From an uncultured Clostridia bacterium (GTDB lineage Bacteria > Bacillota > Clostridia > Oscillospirales > Oscillospiraceae): a DNA stretch of 8,908 nt. Below, piece after piece: positions 1-6,564 of this stretch. The notes beneath the pieces were generated by a model. That model ran no database searches and had not been told where the DNA came from. It saw only the letters and a list, made by a program, of their open reading frames with translations. The position numbers and the translations under genes are program-made. Numbering within the stretch: the first letter of the stretch is position 1; each line of letters begins with the position of its first letter. The stretch covers positions 1 to 8,908 of the forward strand of contig CALDMR010000037.1 of the NCBI GenBank assembly GCA_937915065.1. Reading direction: 5' to 3'.

Positions 1-481
1 ACCATTTGCTCGCGGGAAGCATTTCGGAAGTTTCGTCCCCCACTTGCTGGGCTTCGATGGAGATCCGCACGCCGTTGGCTTCCGCGGCTTTCACGCGGCC
101 GTATACATACAAAACGGCGCTGTTATCGGCCTCCTTTGAAAAATGCAGGGTGCCAATGCAGCAGGTCTCATCCGGAAGGTAGGCCAGAACGGAAGCGGCA
201 TTGTCCCATCCGTAAAGGAACTTCCACTGGGCGCGCGTAAGGATCACGGCGTTTTCGTTGGCGGAGAGGAACAGGGTGGAACCATCCCGCTGGGATTGCC
301 TTTGCAGGAGTTCTGTTTCCGTCAGGGCGTGGCTGCGCTCTGTCTCCCGGATCATAACGGCGGGGGTAGACGGGAAGAAGTGCAGGGGCTGGCATAGCAC
401 CAGCAGTACTGCCAGGATTGCCAGACTCCATGCGCACCGCCGCAGTGTGCGGCGCTGACTGGGGGAGGGTGGATGTTTCAT
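1..481 (-). CDS. Membrane-anchored protein of unknown function, 3' end cut by window edge
   Basis: An open frame starts with ATG at 481 and runs through 160 codons to the left edge without a stop, so the C-terminus is missing. The start overlaps the stop of the upstream HAAS gene in an ATGA arrangement, which implies translational coupling. The N-terminus is short and basic (MKHPPSPSQRRTLRR), followed by one hydrophobic segment at about residues 18-33 and then a soluble region, as expected of a signal-anchor protein whose body faces outside. A Cys-Cys pair lies near residue 112, and the chain is rich in Ala, Glu and Ser. I do not recognise a family. In other genomes the third gene of padR-HAAS operons is often a DUF4097-like surface protein, but this sequence does not obviously resemble one. 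Existence as a gene is well supported by frame, coupling and absence of stops; function is unknown. Confidence 0.72.
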   Translation of the reverse strand, partial: MKHPPSPSQRRTLRRCAWSLAILAVLLVLCQPLHFFPSTPAVMIRETERSHALTETELLQRQSQRDGSTLFLSANENAVILTRAQWKFLYGWDNAASVLAYLPDETCCIGTLHFSKEADNSAVLYVYGRVKAAEANGVRISIEAQQVGDETSEMLPASKW

Positions 482-1215
482 GGCTGCACCTCGCTTTCGG
501 GCAGGGGGATCTCCTGGATGAAGTCGGTGCCCAGAGATATGGTCAGCATAGTGTCTTCGGGAGGAACGGAGATCTCATATACCGCATAGCCGGCGCCGTA
601 GGTGCTGAAGCTGCCCGGTTGAAAAGTGTGCAGCGGTTCCGGGCTGCTTTCGCTGTGGAACCAGAGGGTTTCAAGGGCGTTGCAGGCCTGGTTGAGGAAG
701 GGATTTTCGTTGTAAGTACAGATCCAAAGCCGGACTATGGGGCCGTCGCCTTCGGTGACGGTGCGATCCAGGCGGTATACAGAGAAAACATGTCCGTTCA
801 GTGTTCCGCGATAGTCCACCGCCTGGGCCGACTGGAAGGCCTCTTCCGGCCAGGAGAAGGCGGCGTCTGGCGTATAGCGCGCTGTTATATTAGCGGTGGG
901 GAAAATGTTGCCGGTCCAGATAGAGTAGACCAGCAGGACGATGCAGATGGCGATGAGCCCTTTCAGAATCAGGGCGGCTTCCCGGGGCCAGGCGGGATAG
1001 GCCTGGTTCATGGCTTGGCCGATCTCGCTGGGGTCGCCCATGGCGGCGACGGCTGCCGCGGCAGCGTCTTCGGGAGAAAGACCGGCGTCTGTTAAGTCGG
1101 CGGCGTGGTCGGCCAGGTGTTCTGCCAGCTCCCGGTGGATGGCCTCTTTTTCCTGGCGGGTGGCGTGGGGGATCTGGGCTGTGACTGCGGTGCAGAAAGC
1201 GTCGTACAGTTCCAT
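478..1215 (-). CDS. HAAS-domain membrane protein (PadR-operon partner)
   Basis: This 245-residue protein has an N-terminal helical HAAS-type domain at residues 1-75. It carries the typical charged first helix (QEKEAIHRELAEHLADH) and the family hallmark AMGDPSEIGQAMNQ at about 58-71. One transmembrane helix follows at about 81-100, then a soluble domain of about 140 residues that probably lies outside the membrane. HAAS domains are known as cytoplasmic signalling modules commonly encoded beside PadR regulators. The gene sits 13 nt after padR, and its Shine-Dalgarno (AAAGGGGGTG) overlaps the padR stop region. It is coupled by ATGA overlap to the next gene. The likely role is a membrane sensor or modulator for the PadR repressor; this is inference. 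The C-terminal domain is not recognised. Confidence 0.82.
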   Translation of the reverse strand: MELYDAFCTAVTAQIPHATRQEKEAIHRELAEHLADHAADLTDAGLSPEDAAAAAVAAMGDPSEIGQAMNQAYPAWPREAALILKGLIAICIVLLVYSIWTGNIFPTANITARYTPDAAFSWPEEAFQSAQAVDYRGTLNGHVFSVYRLDRTVTEGDGPIVRLWICTYNENPFLNQACNALETLWFHSESSPEPLHTFQPGSFSTYGAGYAVYEISVPPEDTMLTISLGTDFIQEIPLPESEVQP

Positions 1216-1228
1216 GGGTGCACCCCCT

Positions 1229-1564
1229 TTATGCCGGGTTCAGGGCATTTTGCAGCACGGCGTTGACAGCGGCAGAGTATTCCTGCCAGTCTTGCTGTTC
1301 TTCCTGCAGCAGGGCCAGTCCTGCACGGGTCAGGTGGTAGTATTTCCGCTCCTTTCCCGCGGTGGAAGCGGCGCGGTAGGAAGACACGGCCCCGGCGTTT
1401 TCCAGGCTGTGGAGCACGGGGTACAGCGTGCCTTCTTTCATGGAAAAGGTGTGGTTGCTTTGCCTGTCCAGTTCGGCGATCATCTGATAGCCGTACAGAT
1501 CTTCCCGGGACAGCAGGGCAAGCACCAGCAATTCCGTTCGATCCAGGTTTTTCTTGCGTGCCAT
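1229..1564 (-). CDS. PadR-family transcriptional regulator
   Basis: A 111-residue DNA-binding repressor, the usual size for the short PadR subfamily. The N-terminal winged helix is clear. LDRTELLVLALLSREDLYGYQ at about 7-27 is the helix-turn region with the conserved YGYQ. MKEGTLYPVLHSLENAG at about 42-58 is the recognition helix. RKYYHLTRAG at about 73-82 is the wing. The C-terminal helix (83-111) would dimerise. I chose ATG at 1564 because it is preceded by GGAGGTG at 7-nt spacing. The longer upstream extension of the same frame has no family similarity and would read across the promoter. It is the first gene of the operon with the HAAS protein. The promoter lies inside a 45-bp near-palindrome, so autorepression is likely. 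The inducing signal is unknown. Confidence 0.9.
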   Translation of the reverse strand: MARKKNLDRTELLVLALLSREDLYGYQMIAELDRQSNHTFSMKEGTLYPVLHSLENAGAVSSYRAASTAGKERKYYHLTRAGLALLQEEQQDWQEYSAAVNAVLQNALNPA

Positions 1565-1570
1565 ATTCTT

Positions 1571-1578
1571 ACACCTCC
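1571..1578 (-). promoter_or_regulatory. padR ribosome binding site
   Basis: On the minus strand this reads GGAGGTGT, ending about 6 nt before ATG at 1564. It decides the padR start against the in-frame upstream alternative at 1813. Confidence 0.8.
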
Positions 1579-1580
1579 AA

Positions 1581-1625
1581 ATACCTTGTATTTCTATGTA
1601 TAGAATACATCGGAATGCAAGGTAT
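1581..1625. promoter_or_regulatory. 45-bp near-palindromic operator, probable PadR site
   Basis: The arms are ATACCTTG (1581-1588) and CAAGGTAT (1618-1625). The symmetry continues inward around a centre at 1603, with 18 of 22 base pairs symmetric. The core is ATGT-N7-ACAT (1596-1610), close to the ATGT-N8-ACAT form reported for several PadR proteins. It covers the -10 and spacer of the padR promoter. Being the binding site of this PadR is inference from position and symmetry. Confidence 0.65.
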
Positions 1626-1630
1626 GTCAA
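1602..1630 (-). promoter_or_regulatory. padR operon promoter
   Basis: On the minus strand a perfect -35 TTGACA (1630-1625) is followed by a 17-bp spacer and a -10 TATTCT (1607-1602, 4/6 to consensus). The predicted transcript starts near 1595, leaving a leader of about 30 nt. The spacer and -10 lie within the near-palindrome at 1581-1625, so a bound dimer would block polymerase. Confidence 0.7.
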
Positions 1631-1652
1631 GCAGGATGGAAAAATTTTCTGC

Positions 1653-1681
1653 AAAAGCGTGGGTTTTGGCGAAAAAGCGTG
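1653..1681 (+). repeat. Two 9-bp direct repeats upstream of sigma gene
   Basis: AAAAGCGTG occurs at 1653-1661 and again at 1673-1681, exactly 20 bp apart or about two helical turns. The second copy abuts the -10-like TATGAT (1682-1687). They could be a tandem activator or sigma-factor recognition site for the gene starting at 1747, or chance. Confidence 0.4.
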
Positions 1682-1687
1682 TATGAT
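1682..1687 (+). promoter_or_regulatory. Possible -10 of the sigma factor gene
   Basis: TATGAT matches the sigma-A -10 at 5 of 6 positions and lies 60 bp before the GTG start. No good TTGACA-like -35 is present at 16-18 bp spacing. Either the promoter needs an activator, uses another sigma factor (possibly the encoded one), or this is not the promoter. Confidence 0.35.
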
Positions 1688-1746
1688 AAAGTAGAAATAA
1701 CTACGGCGCGAACAGTGGGGCAAGCTTTGAGAGAGGGGGGAGCGTT

Positions 1747-2271
1747 GTGGACTGTGATCTGATAGACCGGCTGAAAACAGATCCGGAAGAAGGCGTGGCG
1801 CTGCTGCTGGCACAGTATGAAGGCATGCTGCGGTATATTGCGCGGGGCGTTTTGCGGGATGAGCGGGATGCGGAGGAATGTCTCAGCGACATCTGTCTGC
1901 GGGTTTGCGAGCGGATCGGGCAATATGACAGCAGCCGCGGCAGTTTTTCCACCTGGCTGACGGCGGTGGCCCGCAACACTGCGCTGAATATGCTGCGCCG
2001 GCGGCAGGAGAGCGAATCTTTGCCGGAGCAGCTGGCGGATATACAAACGCCGGAGGAAATGCTGCTGCGCCAGGAGCGTGCTGCGGAGCTGTATCGGGAG
2101 ATCAAACGGTTGAAGGAAGGAGAGCGGGAGCTTTTGTACCGCAGGTTTTACTACTTGCAGTCCACTGCGCAGATCGCGGCGGAACTGGGGCTGAGCGAGC
2201 GCTCTGTGGAGGGACGGATCTACCGCTTGCGGCGCAAACTGCAAAAACGGTTGGGAGGTGAAGGTAGATGA
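1747..2271 (+). CDS. ECF-type RNA polymerase sigma factor
   Basis: The 174-residue protein has the two-domain layout of group 4 sigma-70 factors. Region 2 lies at about residues 20-87 (YIARGVLRDERDAEECLSDI, then the GSFSTWLTAVARNTALNMLRRR region 2.3-2.4 helix). Region 4 lies at about 113-170, with the helix-turn-helix STAQIAAELGLSERSVEGRIYRLRRKL at about 139-165. The linker between them is short and acidic, and region 3 is absent, as in the ECF class. The start is GTG, preceded by a GAGGGGGG ribosome binding site at 1733-1740 with suitable spacing. The stop overlaps the next start (ATGA), so the downstream membrane protein is co-made and is the obvious candidate for its regulator. Targets are unknown. 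Confidence 0.9.
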   Translation: MDCDLIDRLKTDPEEGVALLLAQYEGMLRYIARGVLRDERDAEECLSDICLRVCERIGQYDSSRGSFSTWLTAVARNTALNMLRRRQESESLPEQLADIQTPEEMLLRQERAAELYREIKRLKEGERELLYRRFYYLQSTAQIAAELGLSERSVEGRIYRLRRKLQKRLGGEGR

Positions 2272-3794
2272 GCGAACAGGATCGGGCCTTTGATCAGATG
2301 CTGGAAGAGACATTGACGGAACTGCCGCTGCCGGAGCCTACGGTAAAGCAGATCAATCCCTGGAAACGGCCCATGGGATATATCGCATGGGGCTTTGCGC
2401 TGATCACGGTGCATTTTGAACTGCTGCATCTGGAATTGATTATGCCCATGGTGGGGATGCTGCTGTTTTATTTTGGCACGCGGATCCTGCGCGAAGAAAA
2501 CCGCTGGTTCCGGGCTGCATGGATCATGGCGGCTCTGCATGCCCTGTATTTTGGAGGCAGCCTGGTGCTGCTGACGCAGCCGCCGGTGGAATGGGTGATG
2601 CTGATTCTGCAGATCGGCGGGATGGCGCTGCAGCTGGCAATGCTGCTGGTGCTGCGGGCCGGTGTGCGGGAAGTATACCGCGCGGCGGGAAAGAAGCCGG
2701 ACAGCGACCCGTTGTTGTGGGCATTTTTCTGGCTGCTGGCAGTGGTGGCGGTGGGGCATTCCCCGCTGGCGCATAGCTGGCTGGCGGCAGTTCCTGTGCT
2801 TGTGGCCTATGGTGCGATCGTATGGGCCATGTGGCGCCTGGGCGGCCTGCTGGGAAATACGGGATACTATTTGCATGATGCGCCGGTGCGCCTGCGGGGG
2901 GCAGTGATCTCGGTTTTATATGTGGCTGGAACGGCGGCGCTGGTGGCGCTGGGGTGCGTGAATGCCAATCACCTGATCCTGCAGGCAGAACCTTATGAGC
3001 CTGTTCCCACGGCGGCTTATGCGGGCGTACCGGTGGCCGAATTTCCATCGGAGTTCCCGGAGGAAACAGAAAGCGCTATGATCTATGTTGAACGCGGTAT
3101 TCCTGAGGAAACATTGGCCATGCTGAGCGAGGAGGAAATTGCCTTGTTCCGGGATGCCATATGGATCGAGTCCTGGCGGGAGCTGTTGATGTTTGACCCG
3201 GAAGTACACCGGCACCAAGCGGAACGAACGCCCAGTCATATCATCGCATGGGAAACCTATTCGCCGGGCAGGCGCAACCTGGTGGCTACGACGACCTATG
3301 CTGTGATGCCCGATCGCCGGGTTTATCTGGTATACGCGTTCCAGTGGCAGGACGGAACGCCGGTTTGGCAGGATGGGATTCAAGTGGCATCCACAGATCA
3401 GCGCTATGGTACATCTGCCTGTTTGAACAGTGCGCTGTTTTACGAAAAGGAGGGCAAAAGCTGGACTGCGCCCCTGCCGCGCTGGAATGAAGAGCGATTG
3501 AGCGGTGCGCTGAGTTTTCCTTTTGGTGCAGAGCATCAGCGGGGATATGTGCTTTGCCGCGTAGACTATAAAGAAAATGTGCTTTTGAACAACGCAAGCC
3601 TGTCTTATTACCAGATGCGCAGCCCCCTGCACCTGCCTTTTATCCGGGTGGAGGAGATGGAGCACGGCGGATGGATTAACCCGCCGAATGAGGTCTCTCA
3701 GGTCGCAATGATCTTGATACACGATCATGTGGCAGAATATGAAGCAAACCTCAGGGAATTGCAGCAGTATTATGCAGACTTGATTGTAAATTAA
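2268..3794 (+). CDS. Polytopic membrane protein, candidate anti-sigma or sensor for the upstream ECF factor
   Basis: This 508-residue protein starts inside the stop codon of the sigma gene (ATGA overlap). A charged cytoplasmic segment of about 35 residues precedes roughly seven hydrophobic helices at about 36-52, 54-71, 82-103, 107-130, 148-166, 170-190 and 211-230. A soluble C-terminal domain of about 275 residues (235-508) follows. With seven spans and an inside N-terminus, that domain would lie outside the cell. It begins with an acidic, Pro/Glu-rich linker (about 240-275) and has many aromatic residues, but I recognise no fold. Translational coupling to an ECF factor strongly suggests an anti-sigma or signal-sensing role, yet no zinc-binding ZAS motif is seen in the N-terminus, so this is inference. 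The stop is followed within a few bases by a terminator, so the operon ends here. Confidence 0.82.
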   Translation: MSEQDRAFDQMLEETLTELPLPEPTVKQINPWKRPMGYIAWGFALITVHFELLHLELIMPMVGMLLFYFGTRILREENRWFRAAWIMAALHALYFGGSLVLLTQPPVEWVMLILQIGGMALQLAMLLVLRAGVREVYRAAGKKPDSDPLLWAFFWLLAVVAVGHSPLAHSWLAAVPVLVAYGAIVWAMWRLGGLLGNTGYYLHDAPVRLRGAVISVLYVAGTAALVALGCVNANHLILQAEPYEPVPTAAYAGVPVAEFPSEFPEETESAMIYVERGIPEETLAMLSEEEIALFRDAIWIESWRELLMFDPEVHRHQAERTPSHIIAWETYSPGRRNLVATTTYAVMPDRRVYLVYAFQWQDGTPVWQDGIQVASTDQRYGTSACLNSALFYEKEGKSWTAPLPRWNEERLSGALSFPFGAEHQRGYVLCRVDYKENVLLNNASLSYYQMRSPLHLPFIRVEEMEHGGWINPPNEVSQVAMILIHDHVAEYEANLRELQQYYADLIVN

Positions 3795-3837
3795 AAAACC
3801 GCTGTCCCGCTCCAAAGAGCGGGACAGCGGTTTTTTT
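3793..3837. terminator. Bidirectional rho-independent terminator
   Basis: A perfect 14-bp GC-rich stem (3799-3812 with 3817-3830) has a 4-nt CAAA loop. It is flanked by six A on the left (3793-3798) and seven T on the right (3831-3837). It can end the sigma operon on the plus strand and metNIQ on the minus strand. It starts at the TAA of the 508-residue gene and lies 28 bp beyond the metQ stop. Confidence 0.95.
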
Positions 3838-3865
3838 AGTGATATGCGGGCATTGCAGATGGCAC

Positions 3866-4705
3866 TCAGAATACGGGCACCACAGCGCCGCCGTAAGTCT
3901 CTTCCATGTAGGAAGCCACTTCGTCGCTGCACAGGGCTGCGTACAGGGCCTGGATGGCGGCATCATTCTCGCGGCCTTCCTTCACGGTCAGCACATTGGC
4001 GTAAGCCGTGCCGGCTTCGCCTTCGCTGTCTTCAATGGCCAGGGCGTCGGCCACATCCAGCCCGGCGTCAATGGCGTAGTTGCCGTTGATAACGGCCATA
4101 TCCACATCCTGCAGACGGACGGGCAGTTGGTTGGCTTCCAGTTCCACAATGTCGAGGTTCTTGGGGTTTTCGGCAATGTCGGCCTTGGTGGCGTTGATGC
4201 CGGCGCCCTCTTTCAGGGTGATCAGACCCTCCTGCTGCAGCAGCAGCAGAGCGCGGGCTTCGTTGGTTGTATCGTTGGGCACAGCGATCTGAGCGCCGTC
4301 GGGCAGCGCTTCGATGGCGCCGGTCTTGCCGGCATACAGGCCGAGGGGCTCATAGTGCACATTGCCAACGCTGACCAGATGGGTGCCGTCGCTCTCGTTG
4401 AAGCCGTTCATGTAAGTAATGTGCTGGAAGTAGTTGGCGTCCAGAGAACCATCCTCCACGGCGGTGTTGGGCGTGACATAATCATTGAACACGGTGATCT
4501 CCAGATTGATGTTCTGCTCAGCCAGAATGGGCTTGACCACCTCGAGGATCTCGGCGTGGGGAGCGGGGGTGGCACCGACTTTGATCGTAACGGGTTCTGC
4601 GTTGCTGCTGTCGCCAGTGTTGGCGTTGCTGTTGCCGCAGGCGGACAGCAGAGCCAGGGACAGGCCGGCCGCCAGGGCGACCGCAGTGATTTTCTTCAGT
4701 TTCAT
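3866..4705 (-). CDS. metQ: Methionine ABC transporter substrate-binding lipoprotein MetQ
   Basis: A 279-residue NlpA/MetQ-family lipoprotein, normal length. The signal peptide has a basic start (MKLKK), a hydrophobic core and lipobox LLSAC, giving cleavage before Cys23 and lipid anchoring on the outer face of the membrane. The mature part shows family landmarks. VKVGATPAPHAEILE-like sequence appears at about 42-55 (here IKVGATPAPHAEILEVVKPIL). EDGSLDANYFQHITYMN at about 83-99 contributes to the ligand pocket, followed by YEPLGLYA (117-124), PNDTTNEARALLLLQ (143-157) and INGNYAIDAGL (205-215). It binds methionine, often D- or L-Met or derivatives in this family, and delivers it to MetI/MetN. 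It is the last gene of metN-metI-metQ, 66 nt after metI, with its own GAAGGAGAT ribosome binding site. A GC-rich hairpin in the gap may set its level. Exact substrate is not shown by sequence. Confidence 0.93.
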   Translation of the reverse strand: MKLKKITAVALAAGLSLALLSACGNSNANTGDSSNAEPVTIKVGATPAPHAEILEVVKPILAEQNINLEITVFNDYVTPNTAVEDGSLDANYFQHITYMNGFNESDGTHLVSVGNVHYEPLGLYAGKTGAIEALPDGAQIAVPNDTTNEARALLLLQQEGLITLKEGAGINATKADIAENPKNLDIVELEANQLPVRLQDVDMAVINGNYAIDAGLDVADALAIEDSEGEAGTAYANVLTVKEGRENDAAIQALYAALCSDEVASYMEETYGGAVVPVF

Positions 4706-4740
4706 GCTAAAATCTCCTTCATTGTGTATAAAATCTTCCG

Positions 4741-4757
4741 CCGGCCAAGGGGGCCGG
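4741..4757 (-). other. GC-rich hairpin between metI and metQ
   Basis: CCGGCC and GGCCGG form a perfect 6-bp stem around a 5-nt loop in the 66-nt metI-metQ gap. On the minus strand it is followed by a weak, interrupted U-rich stretch, so it is not a convincing terminator. An mRNA processing or stabilising element, or partial attenuation, fits better. This would let the binding protein be made in different amounts from the transporter core. Confidence 0.5.
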
Positions 4758-4771
4758 AGTGAAAGCGGGGA

Positions 4772-5515
4772 TTACTGCTGCTTAGCAGTGCGATGCTTGC
4801 GCTTTTTCTTCGTGGAGGGCGTCCGGCGATCCAGAGAAATGGCAAAATGGGTGCCGATGCTTTGGAAAATCTGCACCAGAATGACCAAAACGATGACGGA
4901 TACCCAAAGAATAATAAACATACGGCGCTGGTAACCCAGGTTCAGAGCCATAGCGCCCAGACCGCCGCCGCCGATGGCGCCGGCCATGGCGCCGTAACTG
5001 AGGATGGTGATAAAGGCGGTGGTGAATCCGTTGATCAGGGAAGGCAGGCTTTCGGGGAGCATCACCTTCCAGATGATCTGCAGGGGGGAGCAGCCCATGG
5101 CCTGGGCCGCTTCCACAACGCCCTTGTCGATCTCCCGCAAAGAGCCCTCCACCAGGCGGGCCACAAAGGGGAAGGCTGCAACAATCAGGGGAATGATGGT
5201 GGCAACGGTGCCGATACTGGTGCCCAGAATGATGCGGGACAAGGGAATGACCAGCACCATCAGAATCAGGAAAGGCACGCTGCGCAGCAGGTTGATGATG
5301 ACATTCAAAACGCTCATCAGGGGTTTGGGCAGGGGCAGTACGCCGCCGTCCTCGCCCGTGACCACCAGCACGCCCAGGGGCAGGCCGATCAGATAGGCAA
5401 ACAGGGTGGACACCACTGTGACATACACTGTTTCCCAAATGGCGAAGAGCAGACCGTCTTCATTCAGAAGCAGCAGGCGCTGCACTTCGGGGTTTGCAAG
5501 CAGTTCTTCAAACAT
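4772..5515 (-). CDS. metI: Methionine ABC transporter permease MetI
   Basis: A 247-residue inner-membrane permease of the BPD_transp_1 type. Hydrophobic helices lie at about 23-52, 67-92, 100-118, 160-182 and 198-222. The cytoplasmic EAA coupling motif, which docks on the MetN ATPase, lies at about 135-158 (EAAQAMGCSPLQIIWKVMLPE). The usual GAMAGAIGGGGLG segment follows at 175-187. The C-terminus ends in a Lys/Arg-rich tail (KKKRKHR), consistent with a cytoplasmic end. Its ATG at 5515 overlaps the metN stop by 8 bp, and its GAGGAGGTG ribosome binding site lies inside the end of metN. It forms a dimer in the importer with MetN; MetQ supplies the ligand. Confidence 0.95.
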   Translation of the reverse strand: MFEELLANPEVQRLLLLNEDGLLFAIWETVYVTVVSTLFAYLIGLPLGVLVVTGEDGGVLPLPKPLMSVLNVIINLLRSVPFLILMVLVIPLSRIILGTSIGTVATIIPLIVAAFPFVARLVEGSLREIDKGVVEAAQAMGCSPLQIIWKVMLPESLPSLINGFTTAFITILSYGAMAGAIGGGGLGAMALNLGYQRRMFIILWVSVIVLVILVQIFQSIGTHFAISLDRRTPSTKKKRKHRTAKQQ

Positions 5516-6515
5516 GGTAGTCCGGCACCTCCTCTGCGCTCACGCCGTCGCTGCTGCGGATATAAGTAAGGGCTTTCTGGTAATCGATCTCGCTGTCGGG
5601 CAGGCCCAGCAGCATATAGCCAAAGGCATGGCCGTTGACATTTTTTGTTTCGGCGCCGAGAATATTGGCTTTCACGCCGCAATCGATGGCCAAGGAGGCT
5701 ACCAAGGGTTCGTAAGAAGTGCCGCCGTTGAAAGTGACGCGGATGACGCGGCTGGACTGCAGCTGGCCGGCGTGTACCTCGCCGTTGGGGAAAACCAGGC
5801 GCTTGGCTGTTTCGGTTTGCGGGTTGGCAAAGATGTCTTTCACCGCGCCTTCTTCCACCACCACGCCGCTGTCCAGGATCGCCACATGGGAGCAGATCTC
5901 TTCGATCACGCTCATCTGGTGGGTGATGATGATGGCGGTGATGCCCAGGCGCTTGTTGATATCAGAAATCAACTGCAGGATCGCATGGGTGGTGTTGGGG
6001 TCCAGGGCGGAAGTAGCCTCGTCGCACAGCAGCACATTGGGGTCGGTGGCCAGAGCACGGGCGATGGCCACGCGCTGTTTCTGGCCGCCGGAGAGCTGGG
6101 CGGGATAGGCGTTGGCCTTGTCGGGCAGGCCCACCAATTCCAGCAATTCCATGGCGCGCTTTTGGGCGTCGGCCTTCTTCACGCCGGAAATCTCCATGGG
6201 GAAGCAAACGTTTTTCAGGCATGTCCGCTGCATCAGCAGGTTGAACTGCTGGAAGATCATGGTGATCTCCCGGCGCTGGGCCCGCAGCTCCTGCTCGCTC
6301 ATGGCGCACAGGTTGCGGCCGTTGATCAGCACCTCGCCTTCGGTGGGGCGCTCCAGCATGTTGATACAGCGCACCAGGGTGGATTTTCCGGCGCCGCTCA
6401 TGCCGATGATGCCGTAGATCTCGCCGTCTGGAATTTGCAGGTTCACATCCTTCAGGGCCTGAAACTCGCCGTCGCTGGTTTGAAATGTTTTGGATATGTG
6501 TTTTAATTCGACCAC
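5508..6515 (-). CDS. metN: Methionine ABC transporter ATP-binding protein MetN
   Basis: A 335-residue ATPase, typical length for MetN with its regulatory tail. Visible motifs are Walker A GMSGAGKST (38-46), Q-loop Gln near 89, ABC signature LSGGQKQR (141-148), Walker B VLLCDEAT (161-168), D-loop SALD (169-172) and H-loop His199. The C-terminal region (about 255-330, from RVIRVTFNGGTSYEPLVASL) is a NIL domain, which in characterised MetN proteins binds methionine and inhibits transport when internal methionine is high. The start is GTG at 6515, chosen because AAGGAGG (6530-6524) sits 8 nt upstream. The first gene of metNIQ, it is preceded by a leader with a small ORF and a hairpin that can cover this ribosome binding site. 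Confidence 0.95.
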   Translation of the reverse strand: MVELKHISKTFQTSDGEFQALKDVNLQIPDGEIYGIIGMSGAGKSTLVRCINMLERPTEGEVLINGRNLCAMSEQELRAQRREITMIFQQFNLLMQRTCLKNVCFPMEISGVKKADAQKRAMELLELVGLPDKANAYPAQLSGGQKQRVAIARALATDPNVLLCDEATSALDPNTTHAILQLISDINKRLGITAIIITHQMSVIEEICSHVAILDSGVVVEEGAVKDIFANPQTETAKRLVFPNGEVHAGQLQSSRVIRVTFNGGTSYEPLVASLAIDCGVKANILGAETKNVNGHAFGYMLLGLPDSEIDYQKALTYIRSSDGVSAEEVPDYHV

Positions 6516-6525
6516 AGATCGAACC

Positions 6526-6564
6526 TCCTTTTTCTTTCATTTTGCTTGGGGGAAAGAAAGAGGA
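6526..6564 (-). promoter_or_regulatory. Predicted hairpin sequestering the metN Shine-Dalgarno
   Basis: On the minus strand the 13-nt tract TCCTCTTTCTTTC (6564-6552), directly after the leader-ORF stop codon, pairs with GAAAGAAAAAGGA (6538-6526). Twelve of 13 pairs match, with one C-A mismatch and a 13-nt loop. The 3' arm contains AAGGA of the metN AAGGAGG site, so the fold would hide most of it. A ribosome stopping at the end of the small ORF would cover the 5' arm and free metN. The stem is A/U-rich, so its stability needs computing. Confidence 0.55.

Noticed and set aside
168..437. 89-codon minus-strand frame near the left edge
   Set aside because: It lies in a different frame from the longer one starting at 481, which is coupled to the upstream gene and stays open to the edge; this one has no ribosome binding site.
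1565..1813. N-terminal extension of PadR to 194 residues
   Set aside because: It would read through the padR promoter and palindrome and into the sigma gene, and the extra sequence is unlike any PadR; ATG at 1564 has a good ribosome binding site.
3839..4762. Plus-strand open frame of 307 codons opposite metQ
   Set aside because: It is antisense to a clear lipoprotein gene, is Gly/Val/His-rich as expected from the complement, and begins right at the terminator.
4793..5569. Plus-strand open frame opposite metI, Gln/His/Asp-rich
   Set aside because: The composition is the expected mirror of hydrophobic permease codons; no start signal or family match.
5406..6506. Long plus-strand open frame (366 codons) opposite metN
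   Set aside because: It lies antisense to a gene with every ABC motif, has no family similarity and no suitable ribosome binding site; long antisense frames are common in GC-rich DNA.
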